This document shows, piece by piece, positions 1 to 8,306 of a DNA stretch of 59,634 nt (its first letter is position 1; the number at the start of each line of letters is the position of its first letter). The position numbers were made by a program, and so were the translations under genes. The notes under the pieces are model-generated. The model saw only the letters and a list, made by a program, of their open reading frames with translations. It was not told where the DNA came from and ran no database searches. This stretch comes from Pseudomonas sp. NFACC02. GTDB taxonomy: Bacteria; Pseudomonadota; Gammaproteobacteria; Pseudomonadales; Pseudomonadaceae. The stretch is taken from positions 156,849 to 216,482 of the forward strand of contig NZ_FOEO01000006.1 in the NCBI RefSeq assembly GCF_900110765.1, read 5' to 3'.

Positions 1-233
1 CCTGTAGGAGCCGTCCGAGGTTACGAGGGCCGCGATGCGGTGGGTCAGTCACTGTTGAAGGTGATGATCCACTGCATACGCCAGCAAGCCGGCACGGTTT
101 CAGCGTCGTCCCCACGTCTTCGGAACGACGCGGACCCTGTAGGAGCCGTCCGAGGTTACGAGGGCCGCGATGCGGTGGGTCAGTCACTGTTGAGGATGCT
201 GATCCACCGCATTCGCCAGCAACCCGGCTTCAA
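1..233. repeat. Tandem hairpin-forming extragenic repeat, two copies
   Basis: Two units start at 1 and 136 and are identical over their first 58 bases, then diverge slightly. Each can fold into a hairpin: in the second copy ATGCGGTGGGTCAG (170-183) pairs with CTGATCCACCGCAT (199-212). Each unit ends in a REP-like stretch (CGCCAGCAAGCCGGC in the first copy). A third, more divergent copy lies at 59150-59304. Short ATG-initiated frames cross the repeats but show no protein-like features, so I treat the tract as non-coding. Confidence 0.8.
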
Positions 234-323
234 CCGATCCAGTAAGTGTGGACGCTGTGCAAATCCACGGAACCGCTGAGATACCCAATGATCTAGTGCT
301 AGCAGCCCCATCAGGATATCGCC

Positions 324-1490
324 ATGTTCCAGTTCTTCGAACAACTCAGCACACGGATCGCGGCGCCCTTCGCCGGTGAAAGCAAGCGCAACAGCAAGGT
401 TTGGCAATGCCATTGCGGACAGTCAGTGTTTTTCCGCAACAGCCAGTGCCTGGCGTGTTCCGCCGCGCTGGGCTATCTGCCTGAGCAGAGCAAAATTGCC
501 GCGCTGGAACCGGGGCCTGACAACAATACCTGGCGTCTGACCGACGAGCCGCAGGCTGGCCTCTACCGTCGCTGCGCCAATCTCGACACACCGGCGGCCT
601 GCAACTGGCTGTTTCCCGCCCACGACGCCGGGGAGTTTTGCGTCGCGTGTAGTCTGAACAGGACCATTCCGGACCTTTCCGTTCCGGAAAACGCTGATCG
701 CTGGCGCAAGATAGAGATCGCCAAACGTCGTCTGGTCGCGCAACTCATCACACTCGGCCTGCCCGTCATTCCCAAAAGCATCGACGAAGAGCACGGCCTT
801 GCCTTTGAGTTTCTAGGCGTCGACATGGAAGGCAACTTGCCCACCACCGGGCACGCCAATGGTCTGATCACGCTTAACGTTGAAGAAGCCGATGACGCGA
901 TTCGCGAGAAAGTGCGCGTGCAGATGCACGAACCCTACCGCACGTTGCTCGGGCACCTGCGTCATGAAGTGGGGCATTACTACTGGGACAGGCTGATCGC
1001 CAACACCTACTGGCAGGACGGTTTCCGCCATCTGTTCGGAGACGACCGCGCCAGCTATGCCGACGCGCTTGATCACCACTATCAACATGGCGCCCCGGCG
1101 GACTGGCAGCAGCACTACGTCAGCGCCTACGCGACCATGCATCCCTGGGAGGACTGGGCTGAAACCTGGGCGCATTATCTGCATATGATGGATGCCGTCG
1201 ACACGGCATTGAGTCTGGGAATGAGCGCGCGAGACATGGACCTCGACTACAAGCCCTTCGAGCTCGAAACCCTCTACGATCCGCAGCATCCGGGAGGGCC
1301 TGCATTTCTCGCCTTCGTCAATGCGTGGATCGAACTCGCGGGCATGCTCAATGAACTCTCTCGGGCCATGGGGCAGCCGGATTTCTACCCCTTCGTCCTG
1401 CCGCGCGCAGTGATCACCAAGCTGCATTTCATCCATCTGGTGATTCAGGGTGCCGGCGGCAAGGCGGATGAAGTGCTGCAGGTTCAGTAA
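324..1490 (+). CDS. Zinc-ribbon putative metallopeptidase (DUF2248-like)
   Basis: The 388-residue product has an N-terminal cysteine-rich zinc-ribbon region (Cys29, Cys31, Cys42, Cys45, then Cys84, Cys93, Cys106 and Cys109). An HExxH motif follows (HEVGH, residues 214-218) in a helix rich in aromatic residues, and WEDWAETWAHYLH downstream may supply the third metal ligand. This layout matches the family annotated as putative zinc-binding metallopeptidase. The substrate is unknown. No signal peptide is seen, so it is probably cytoplasmic. It is monocistronic, with hairpin repeats upstream and an inverted repeat just after the stop. The family call is firm; proteolytic activity is inferred from the motif only. 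Confidence 0.85.
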   Translation: MFQFFEQLSTRIAAPFAGESKRNSKVWQCHCGQSVFFRNSQCLACSAALGYLPEQSKIAALEPGPDNNTWRLTDEPQAGLYRRCANLDTPAACNWLFPAHDAGEFCVACSLNRTIPDLSVPENADRWRKIEIAKRRLVAQLITLGLPVIPKSIDEEHGLAFEFLGVDMEGNLPTTGHANGLITLNVEEADDAIREKVRVQMHEPYRTLLGHLRHEVGHYYWDRLIANTYWQDGFRHLFGDDRASYADALDHHYQHGAPADWQQHYVSAYATMHPWEDWAETWAHYLHMMDAVDTALSLGMSARDMDLDYKPFELETLYDPQHPGGPAFLAFVNAWIELAGMLNELSRAMGQPDFYPFVLPRAVITKLHFIHLVIQGAGGKADEVLQVQ

Positions 1491-1509
1491 ACCCCTCATC
1501 TGGAGGCAG

Positions 1510-1533
1510 AGCGCGTTAGGGGGGTAACGCGCT
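1510..1533. promoter_or_regulatory. Perfect inverted repeat AGCGCGTTA-N6-TAACGCGCT
   Basis: Nine-base perfect arms flank a G6 loop between the metallopeptidase and the EAL-domain gene. No T-run follows, so it is not a classical intrinsic terminator. It could be a transcript-end hairpin or an operator for the downstream gene. Confidence 0.45.
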
Positions 1534-1664
1534 GCAACGGGGCGGCACTACTCGGTCAATGCCGCCGGTCTGCGAGTGCCTGCAGGTCGGCGCATCTAGT
1601 GCTAATTTGCCTACCAATATCGTTTTGATACCACTGGCAAGCCGCTGTGCAGAGATTTTCGCTT

Positions 1665-3470
1665 ATGCCCGATAGCGCTCCAATTCCCCTGAATGAGGCC
1701 TCGCGGTTATCCCGCATCACGCACATGGGGCTTCTCGATTCAGCTGCTGACGAAGTACTGGATCATATCGTCGACATGGTGGCTCATTACTATGAGTTGC
1801 CCATCGCGCTGGTGTCCATTGTCAGTGAACACCGGCAATGGTTTCGCGCGGGCACCGGGCTCGATGAGCGTGAAACACCTCGGGAAATCTCCTTCTGCGC
1901 TTACTCCATCCTTGGCCACGAAGTGTTTCAGGTGCCGGACGCGAAGCTCGACACGCGCTTCAAAGACAATCCGCTGGTCCTGGGCGAACCGCACATTCGA
2001 TTCTATGCCGGGGTGCCGCTGATCACCGCCGATGGGCTGGCCTTGGGCACGCTTTGCATCATCGACACCAAACCTCGACCGCCGTTGGACTCACGCGACC
2101 TCACCATGCTGGAAATGTACGGCGAGTTGGTGATGAAGCGGCTCAACAACATGCGCAAGGCCAGTTATGTCGATCAACCGACAGGGTTGTTCAATCGCCT
2201 GCGCCTGGAGGAAGACATCCTGGCGCTGGCCGATCGCGACGACCATGCACTGGTCGCGCTGGACATGGTCAATCCGGTGTTCCTCGACAGCATCATCAAA
2301 GCACTCGGCTACAGCTTCGCCCAAGACCTGGTGCGGTGCATGATCGATAGCTGTCGCGAGCAACTACCGGCCGATACGGCTTTGTACAAGGTGAGTCCGA
2401 CGCGCATCGCGCTGCTGACCCGGCACACTGGCCCGGAACAGGCAGAGCAGCTGTTTCGCAGGTTGATCAAACATTTTCAACGGCCACTGGTCTGCCGCAA
2501 CATCCCGATCCAGATGGACGTTGGCATCGGGGTGCTGCCGCTGGGATTGGGGCGTTGTGATGAAAAAGACTGGATTCGTCTGGTGGTCAGTGCCGCCGAT
2601 GAAGCCCGGGGGAAGGCGACCGGCTGGCGATGGTACGAGCCGCATCTGGACTTTGCACAGCAACGCGCCTTCTTGTTGTTGGCGTCGCTGGCCGACGCCG
2701 TCCGCAGCCCGGATCAGCTGTCGCTGGTGTTCCAGCCCAGGCTCGAAGTCGCGACCGGTCGCATCGTCACCGTCGAAGCGCTCCTGCGTTGGCAGCATCC
2801 GGTGCTGGGGCCTATCAGCCCGGCCGAGTTCATTCCATTGGCGGAAAAGACCGCGCTGATTCGCTCGCTGAGCCTGTGGGTGTTGCGCAACGCCGTGGAA
2901 CAGGCACGGAACTGGCAGCGCCAGGGATATGCGTTCAAGGTGGCCATGAACGTCTCCGCCATCGACCTCGCCAACTCACAGTTCAGCGACGCGCTGTTCG
3001 AGCAATTGGCGATCAGTGGGCTCGATCCGGGACGCTTCGAGCTCGAATTTACCGAAAGCGCGCTCTGTGATAACCCCGACGTGACCCGGATGCAACTTGA
3101 GCGCCTGCGTGCGCTGAACATCGACATCGCCATCGATGATTTCGGGACCGGCTACAGCAACTGGACCTACCTGCGCCAATTGCCAGCCACCACCGTCAAG
3201 CTCGACAAGTCGCTGGTGGAAAATCTGGACGCCAACGAAAAGGATCGGCGGCTGGTCGAAGCCATCGTCGACCTGGCAAGGCGGCTGGGCTATCGCGTCG
3301 TCGCGGAAGGGGCGGAGACCGAGGATGTCTACGAGATCCTCTGTCAGTTGGGCTGTCACGAGGTGCAGGGCTACCTTATCGCCCGGCCGATGAACGTCAG
3401 CGCCCTGGAGCACTGGATGAATGGCGAACGCAGCAACAAGGTCAAGCAGCTGCGAGCCTTGGGGCGCTGA
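1665..3470 (+). CDS. GAF / degenerate GGDEF / EAL cyclic-di-GMP signalling protein
   Basis: A soluble protein of about 601 residues that turns over or senses cyclic di-GMP. An N-terminal GAF domain covers roughly residues 15-165. A GGDEF-fold domain follows, but its active-site loop reads SPTRI where GGDEF is expected, so it should not synthesise c-di-GMP. The EAL domain (about 340-590) keeps its key motifs: EALLRW, MNVSAIDL, FELEFTESAL, IDDFGTGYS, VAEGAE and QGYLIARPM. It is therefore probably an active phosphodiesterase with a GAF sensor. No membrane segments are seen. The start is uncertain: an in-frame GTG at 1647 would add six residues, and neither start has a strong ribosome-binding site. 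Confidence 0.85.
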   Translation: MPDSAPIPLNEASRLSRITHMGLLDSAADEVLDHIVDMVAHYYELPIALVSIVSEHRQWFRAGTGLDERETPREISFCAYSILGHEVFQVPDAKLDTRFKDNPLVLGEPHIRFYAGVPLITADGLALGTLCIIDTKPRPPLDSRDLTMLEMYGELVMKRLNNMRKASYVDQPTGLFNRLRLEEDILALADRDDHALVALDMVNPVFLDSIIKALGYSFAQDLVRCMIDSCREQLPADTALYKVSPTRIALLTRHTGPEQAEQLFRRLIKHFQRPLVCRNIPIQMDVGIGVLPLGLGRCDEKDWIRLVVSAADEARGKATGWRWYEPHLDFAQQRAFLLLASLADAVRSPDQLSLVFQPRLEVATGRIVTVEALLRWQHPVLGPISPAEFIPLAEKTALIRSLSLWVLRNAVEQARNWQRQGYAFKVAMNVSAIDLANSQFSDALFEQLAISGLDPGRFELEFTESALCDNPDVTRMQLERLRALNIDIAIDDFGTGYSNWTYLRQLPATTVKLDKSLVENLDANEKDRRLVEAIVDLARRLGYRVVAEGAETEDVYEILCQLGCHEVQGYLIARPMNVSALEHWMNGERSNKVKQLRALGR

Positions 3471-3488
3471 GGGCTTGGCGTCATCATC

Positions 3489-3989
3489 TTAGAACAGCTT
3501 AAACACCATGCGGCGCTCGAACCCCGACAACACCCGGTCGGCGTCGCCGTCGTCCTGCCAGCCGAGGCTTCGGTACAGCGCATGGGCTGTCGTGTTCCCG
3601 AGATCGACCGCCAGCATGAGTTGCCGGGTGTCAGGCCAGAGTTCGCGGACCAGATCCGGTAAGCGCTCCAGACAGGTTTTTCCCAGCCCCAGCCCTTGAT
3701 AACGCCGATCGATCATCAAGCCGTGCAGACTGACGGTCTGACCGTTTGCCCAACGCGGCAGCAGCGATCTGCGCTTGAGCAGAAAAAAGCCACGGGCAAC
3801 GTCATCGATCAGCAGGGCATAGCCCTGAATGTCAGACGCCGGTCGCGCCGTTAGCGCATGCACGGCCCCATACGCATCGCCGACCAGGGTTTTCTGTTCA
3901 TCCAGCAATTCGATCTCCAGCACCTGCTGGCGCTGTACTGCCGACAGCGTTTCGTATTTTTCCAGAATACTGTTCATGAGCGCCACCAT
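3489..3989 (-). CDS. GNAT-family N-acetyltransferase
   Basis: The 166-residue protein has the GNAT core: the acetyl-CoA loop signature RRYQGLGLGKTCLERL (Q/RxxGxG/A type) and a C-terminal NTTAHALYRSLGWQ, the usual strand-helix around the conserved Tyr. It presumably transfers an acetyl group from acetyl-CoA to a small-molecule amine, but the substrate cannot be read from sequence. It is convergent with the EAL gene and divergent from ffs. The start at 3989 has AGGGAC upstream; an internal Met five codons in is an alternative. Confidence 0.85.
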   Translation of the reverse strand: MVALMNSILEKYETLSAVQRQQVLEIELLDEQKTLVGDAYGAVHALTARPASDIQGYALLIDDVARGFFLLKRRSLLPRWANGQTVSLHGLMIDRRYQGLGLGKTCLERLPDLVRELWPDTRQLMLAVDLGNTTAHALYRSLGWQDDGDADRVLSGFERRMVFKLF

Positions 3990-4116
3990 GCCGCGTCCCT
4001 GGCGGTCCTTGCAAGTGGTTGAGCCTTATCAAATTTTTTATCTGCAACCAGAGGTTGTAACTTCGCGCCAGACCGGTACAATGGCGCGGCTCGCCGACTG
4101 GCGAGTGTCGTTATGG

Positions 4117-4222
4117 TGACCCCATCGGTCCCCCCGCAACGATTACCCGTCAACCTGGTCAGGCCCGGAAGGGAGCAGCCACAGCGGGAACATTGTGTGC
4201 CGGGGTGTGGCTGGTGGGGTTG
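4117..4222 (+). ncRNA. ffs: 4.5S RNA (bacterial small signal recognition particle RNA)
   Basis: The apical part is diagnostic of SRP RNA: CCTGGTCAGGCCCGGAAGGG, then AGCAGCC, and GTGTGCCGGGGTGTGGCTGG on the return strand. The terminal stem pairs ACCCCATC (4119-4126) with GGTGGGGT (4213-4220). The RNA binds Ffh to form the particle that targets nascent inner-membrane proteins. The exact mature ends are not visible from sequence alone. In many pseudomonads ffs lies just upstream of dnaX; here it is followed by accessory genes. Confidence 0.95.
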
Positions 4223-4641
4223 CCTCCTATCTCCAAGGTCCTTGATCTTACAAGGATATCTCGCTCAAAAATCTCGAAGTGTGGCAGCGTTTAGGGATAC
4301 CTAAATAGTGCGCTTTGCCGACGATCAAAGCTTTCCACGCTCTTGCGTTCCAAGTGCTTCGACCGGTGTGCCCTCACCATTCCTTACCCCCCTGAAATGC
4401 TTTCCCTGACGCAAGCTGGAAGCATGTGACGTCTACGCTTGGGTGGAGTTATCGTTGAGCCCTCATTGGTCTGGCAGGGGAGCTGGCATAAAAGAGTACG
4501 TATTTGGTCGGCGGTGGTATTGACACTTTCAAGGACTTTTTTGCTTGCGAAAGCAGGCCGTTGGACAGCTCTAGTCTCGTAGAACGCTTGACAGGAAAAC
4601 ACCACCCGAACATTGAATTAACAGAATCAAAGATTGCTCCG
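4223..4641. other. Gene-free AT-richer tract behind ffs
   Basis: This stretch has a weak stem TCCTTG-N6-CAAGGA (4239-4256) just after ffs. Otherwise it holds only short frames lacking ribosome-binding sites or recognisable motifs. I saw no integrase gene and no clear direct repeat that would mark an attachment site. It appears to be the left junction of the accessory block. Confidence 0.5.
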
Positions 4642-5319
4642 TTACTTTGCTGCCAAGAGCCTGGATGCGCTGTTCAAAATGATCTCCATCTCGAAATCGA
4701 GTTGCTCTACGCTGTAGGTATTTACGCCTAACTCTATGATTCTATGGAGGTTTTCATATTGAGTTGCGGCAAGCTTGTCGAGAGCACCCCTTAACGCAAT
4801 CGGGCGCGACTGGGACTTGTTATTCCTGTACGTCAAGATGTCACGAGCATGGCCCAGGCAAACTGTGGAAAGCATGGTGACGAGCCGTACTGAATCCTCA
4901 TCGGAGAAACCCGCCTCTTTTAGTTTGGCAAATAACGCTTCCACAGGGTCAAGTGAGATCATTGTGAGCGGATCGCCGAACCAAATATGCTCAGCAAACG
5001 CGCCGAGACTGATAATGCCACTCACAAATGTTTCTGCATATGCCTTCAATGCCGACTGCCAATCAACAGCCTCTGCAACACCGAGCCCTGAAAAGTGGCC
5101 GTTGAACGCTTCAATAGCCAATAACTGAAAGAGGGACTTTCGATCCTTTACATAATAGCTTAAGGCTTTTCTGTCGACCTTCAACTTAAGCGCGAGTGCG
5201 CTTAGGGACAGATCTTCCGGCCTAAAACTTCTGGCCGCTTCAAGAATTTGTTCCAGGTCCAAGCCTGCGCGCTGCCCCTGGGCTCTAGGCGAGGTGATTA
5301 GCTCATCTTTTGACTTCAA
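4642..5319 (-). CDS. TetR/AcrR-family transcriptional regulator
   Basis: The 225-residue protein has an N-terminal TetR helix-turn-helix (about residues 20-70; LSLSALALKLKVDRKALSYYVKDRKSL). The C-terminal ligand-binding region is all-helical and not specific enough to predict a ligand. The start is a TTG at 5319, supported by a strong AGGAG six bases upstream. The gene is divergent from the MpaB-oxygenase operon across a 302-bp gap that contains an 18-bp perfect palindrome, so it probably controls that operon and itself. Its GC content is lower than that of the flanking core genes. Confidence 0.85.
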   Translation of the reverse strand: MKSKDELITSPRAQGQRAGLDLEQILEAARSFRPEDLSLSALALKLKVDRKALSYYVKDRKSLFQLLAIEAFNGHFSGLGVAEAVDWQSALKAYAETFVSGIISLGAFAEHIWFGDPLTMISLDPVEALFAKLKEAGFSDEDSVRLVTMLSTVCLGHARDILTYRNNKSQSRPIALRGALDKLAATQYENLHRIIELGVNTYSVEQLDFEMEIILNSASRLLAAK

Positions 5320-5545
5320 CTGTTTCTCCTGACCGTGCCGATGCGATGATTAAGGCTTCGGTGACGGGATAAAACATAGGGTTATAGCACAGACCCCACT
5401 GCGTCGATCCAAGGTTTGAGGGTATATTTTTTTCATACTTCTCGAAAAAAATCTAGCGCACCTACGGCGTGGCCTTGAAGCCTCACTTAGAGCGATCCCA
5501 AGCAATTTTTTTTGCTGTCTCGTGCAAAATCCGACGAGCGTGATC

Positions 5546-5600
5546 TTGACACGGCTGTTTTTCCAGGAGTAGCGTTCGCTCATATTCCCACGTGGGAATA
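5546..5600 (+). promoter_or_regulatory. Candidate promoter and TetR operator of the oxygenase operon
   Basis: TATTCCCACGTGGGAATA at 5583-5600 is a perfect 18-bp palindrome about 20 bases before the oxygenase start codon. Upstream lies TTGACA (5546-5551), a consensus -35; a -10 at about 5570 is poor. If that promoter is used, the palindrome would overlap the start site, a typical repressor position. The link to the divergent TetR gene is inferred. Confidence 0.5.
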
Positions 5601-5621
5601 AGAACAAAAAAGGAGATCGTG

Positions 5622-6716
5622 ATGTCATCCGATAACACAGCCGAAGCGAGTACACGCCAGCCTAACAGGGTAGTGAGCCGAGAACGCCTGCTTGGACAAG
5701 AGTCCCGCTGGAGGCGCCACGGTGAGCCGACGCCTGCAGGCACCGGCGAGGTGATTGACCATGGCGTGTTTGGTCCAGGTTCTGTCGCTTGGGAAGTCCT
5801 GCTGCATCCCGCGACGATCGTGTTCCAATCTGCCGCCCAATTCGTACTACAGCTCACCTACAAACCGATTTTTGCAGGTGTACGGGATTGGGATCCCATC
5901 TCGAAAAAAGCGGGGAAAGGGACACTGACCCTTTTTGACATGTTCGATCGTGCCCAAAGGAATTCCGGCATCCACGCCCCCATGTGGTTGGGTGACAAGG
6001 CAACCGCGCAACGCGTTGCGAAGCACCTGATGAACATCCATGCGAAGGTAGCCGGAGACGTTGTCGATCCGGGTAATCCTGAGCTTGGGGGCTACGCAGC
6101 AAACTCGCCGCGAGAATCGATGTGGGCAGTGCTTACAGAAATGCACTCCATGCTCTGGCTCTACGAGTCGCTGGCGTTCCGTGGCGCAAGGCTTCCGAGA
6201 AAGCTGAGCGCGGCAACGCGTGATCAGTTCATCGCAGAAGTGGCAGAATATGCGCGATTGTTCCCGGCTGCGGAGGAAAATCTGCCGAGTAATATGGCCG
6301 AATTGCGTAAGCTCTATGAGCGTGACGCAGCGCTGTTCGGTGGATCCGACACGATCATGACTATTCCCGAAACCGGGAAGAACTGGCACCACATCGTGCA
6401 GGCGTCCATCGAAAACAACTATCACCCTTCGCAGTTCAAAGTTAAAGTTCAAATGTTTTTCCAGAACAAGTTATTCCGAATGCCAGTGTTGGCGTCTGTG
6501 TCTGGAAAAACCCGCGAGTCGATGGGTATCAGCAAAAAGGCAAGCAGAAAGATTTTCTTGTACCGCGCGCTTATGCTTCCTGTTATCTGGTTCTTGCAAC
6601 AACCATGCTGTGAGCGTTACTTCATGAGAATGATGTGGGGGCCAGACGCCGTCAAGTTGATCAAGTCTGCGCGCGAACTTCATGCCCAGGCTATGAAAGG
6701 GCGTGTCATACGGTAG
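5622..6716 (+). CDS. MpaB-family oxygenase (DUF2236, latex-clearing-protein-like fold)
   Basis: A 364-residue protein with the family signature near the N-terminus (GVFGPGSVAWEVLLHPATIV, about residues 46-65), followed by an all-helical core. Members (MpaB, latex-clearing protein Lcp) bind haem b or act on alkenyl/isoprenoid chains, and Lcp cleaves C=C bonds to carbonyl products. The substrate here is unknown. The start at 5622 has a strong AAAGGAG; an upstream in-frame codon at 5592 lies inside the palindrome and is less likely. It is first in a run with aldehyde dehydrogenase, porin and ferredoxin genes, which suggests its product is an aldehyde. Fold assignment is fairly sure; chemistry is inferred. 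Confidence 0.75.
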   Translation: MSSDNTAEASTRQPNRVVSRERLLGQESRWRRHGEPTPAGTGEVIDHGVFGPGSVAWEVLLHPATIVFQSAAQFVLQLTYKPIFAGVRDWDPISKKAGKGTLTLFDMFDRAQRNSGIHAPMWLGDKATAQRVAKHLMNIHAKVAGDVVDPGNPELGGYAANSPRESMWAVLTEMHSMLWLYESLAFRGARLPRKLSAATRDQFIAEVAEYARLFPAAEENLPSNMAELRKLYERDAALFGGSDTIMTIPETGKNWHHIVQASIENNYHPSQFKVKVQMFFQNKLFRMPVLASVSGKTRESMGISKKASRKIFLYRALMLPVIWFLQQPCCERYFMRMMWGPDAVKLIKSARELHAQAMKGRVIR

Positions 6717-6722
6717 TAAAGA

Positions 6723-6734
6723 AGCGTTCGCTCA
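6723..6734 (+). promoter_or_regulatory. 12-bp direct repeat shared by two leaders
   Basis: AGCGTTCGCTCA occurs at 6723-6734, upstream of the aldehyde dehydrogenase gene, and again at 5571-5582, next to the 18-bp palindrome upstream of the oxygenase. A 12-mer recurring 1.15 kb apart in two leaders may be chance or a shared regulatory element. Confidence 0.25.
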
Positions 6735-6788
6735 CTTCAATAACAATACTGAACGGCACCGTCAGGCACGTTCTGAGAGAAACTGGAT

Positions 6789-8192
6789 ATGTCATTTCGA
6801 CTACTGATCAATGGAGATCTCATTGAGACCTCCACGTCCATTAACGTCTTCAATCCGGCAACCGGCCAGGTATTGGAGACGTGTGCGAAGGCAACTATCG
6901 AACATGCTGACCATGCAGTTGATGCGGCTGATAAAGCATTTCCCGGCTGGTCCTCGGCAGGATACGAGTACCGTTCAAAATGCCTTCATGCCGCCGCAGA
7001 TGCAGTTGAGAGTCGTCGTTCCGATTTCTCCAGGCTGCTTACGCAGGAGCAGGGGAAGCCGTTGCATCAGGCATTGCAAGAAGTGGACGGTGCGGTGGCG
7101 AGCCTCCGCTACTATGCGGGCATGTCTCTTCCACTGAAGAAGATGCACGACAGCGACACTGCGCTGATTTATGAACAGCGTTCTCCACTTGGGGTGGTAG
7201 TGGCTATCACGCCTTGGAATTTTCCTCTGTTGTTGCTGATGATGAAGCTGGCGCCTGCTCTGATTGCCGGCAACACGGTGATCGCCAAACCCTCTCCGCA
7301 AACTCCGCTAACCACGGCGTTGCTCGGAGAGGTTATCGGCCAGATGTTTCCAAAAGGTGTGGTGAACGTATTATTGGATGAGAACGATCTGGGCCCGTAT
7401 CTTACGTCCCATCCGAAGGTTGCGAAGATCAGCTTTACCGGCTCAACCCAGACCGGAAGAAGGGTCATGATCAGCGCTGCGGGTACTTTGAAGCGTTTGA
7501 CACTGGAGCTCGGCGGTAACGACGCAGCGATTGTTCTAGACGACGCCGATATCAATCAGATTGCACCCAGCTTGTTCTGGGCATCGATGTTCAATTCTGG
7601 CCAGGTCTGCCTCGCAACGAAGCGGATTTATGTCCATGAATCGCTATACGACAAAGCGTGCGAGCTTTTGGCGAATTTATGTGATGAGGCGGTAGTGGGC
7701 AACGGTCTGGATGCGGGTGTTCAAATTGGGCCCGTCCAGAACAAAGCGCAATTCGAAAAGCTGCGAGACCTCATCGAAGACTGTCGCCAGCATGGGCACG
7801 TCATCGCTGGCGGACAGGCGGTAGGGAATGAAGGCTACTTCATCAAGCCAACCCTTGTGACCGGATTGGGCAGCCAGTCCCGACTCGTTTGCGAGGAGCA
7901 ATTTGGTCCCATCATTCCAATCATCAGCTTTCGAGACATCGATGACGCGATCCGACAAGTCAATAACAGTGACTACGGGCTCGGCGGTTGTGTCTGGACG
8001 TCCTCGATAGAGCGCGGACTGGAAGTCGCTACCAGGATCGAGACAGGTACTGTTTGGGTCAATAAATACCTGGACATGCCTTTGGATATTTCCTTTGGCG
8101 GAACTAAACAGTCTGGAATAGGAAAAGAACAGGGGCTGGATGGACTATTGGAGTATACGAAAAGCAAAAACATCAACATTTCGAAAGTCTGA
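6789..8192 (+). CDS. NAD(P)-dependent aldehyde dehydrogenase
   Basis: A 467-residue ALDH-superfamily enzyme that oxidises an aldehyde to its carboxylic acid. All catalytic elements are present: Asn144 (TPWNF), Glu240 (LELGG) and the nucleophile Cys274 (GQVCLATKR), plus the cofactor-loop FTGST at 216-220. Length and motifs resemble the succinate-semialdehyde/aromatic-aldehyde branch, but the substrate cannot be fixed. It follows the MpaB oxygenase by 72 bp on the same strand and probably takes its aldehyde product. Codon use is more AT-rich than in the core genes. Confidence 0.92.
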   Translation: MSFRLLINGDLIETSTSINVFNPATGQVLETCAKATIEHADHAVDAADKAFPGWSSAGYEYRSKCLHAAADAVESRRSDFSRLLTQEQGKPLHQALQEVDGAVASLRYYAGMSLPLKKMHDSDTALIYEQRSPLGVVVAITPWNFPLLLLMMKLAPALIAGNTVIAKPSPQTPLTTALLGEVIGQMFPKGVVNVLLDENDLGPYLTSHPKVAKISFTGSTQTGRRVMISAAGTLKRLTLELGGNDAAIVLDDADINQIAPSLFWASMFNSGQVCLATKRIYVHESLYDKACELLANLCDEAVVGNGLDAGVQIGPVQNKAQFEKLRDLIEDCRQHGHVIAGGQAVGNEGYFIKPTLVTGLGSQSRLVCEEQFGPIIPIISFRDIDDAIRQVNNSDYGLGGCVWTSSIERGLEVATRIETGTVWVNKYLDMPLDISFGGTKQSGIGKEQGLDGLLEYTKSKNINISKV

Positions 8193-8261
8193 GTTTGAAT
8201 GCCCCTCCCTGGTGAGGAAAACAAAAATAATAAAATCTCATCGATTGAATTAGGCCGCATA

Positions 8262-8273
8262 GACTGATCAGTC
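8262..8273. promoter_or_regulatory. 12-bp perfect palindrome GACTGATCAGTC before the porin gene
   Basis: The palindrome lies in the 114-bp gap between the aldehyde dehydrogenase and the porin, preceded by an A/T-rich stretch (8219-8240). It could be an operator for separate control of the porin, or part of a secondary promoter. No regulator can be assigned. Confidence 0.35.
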
Positions 8274-8306
8274 GACGAGCTTAGCTTGCATTGCCGGAGA
8301 AGCAAA

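Noticed and set aside
40..279. 79-codon frame in the left-end repeats
   Set aside because: Crosses tandem non-coding repeats and translates to the same segment twice; no ribosome-binding site.
4504..4731. 75-codon frame downstream of ffs
   Set aside because: Overlaps the end of the TetR gene on the opposite strand and lacks a ribosome-binding site.
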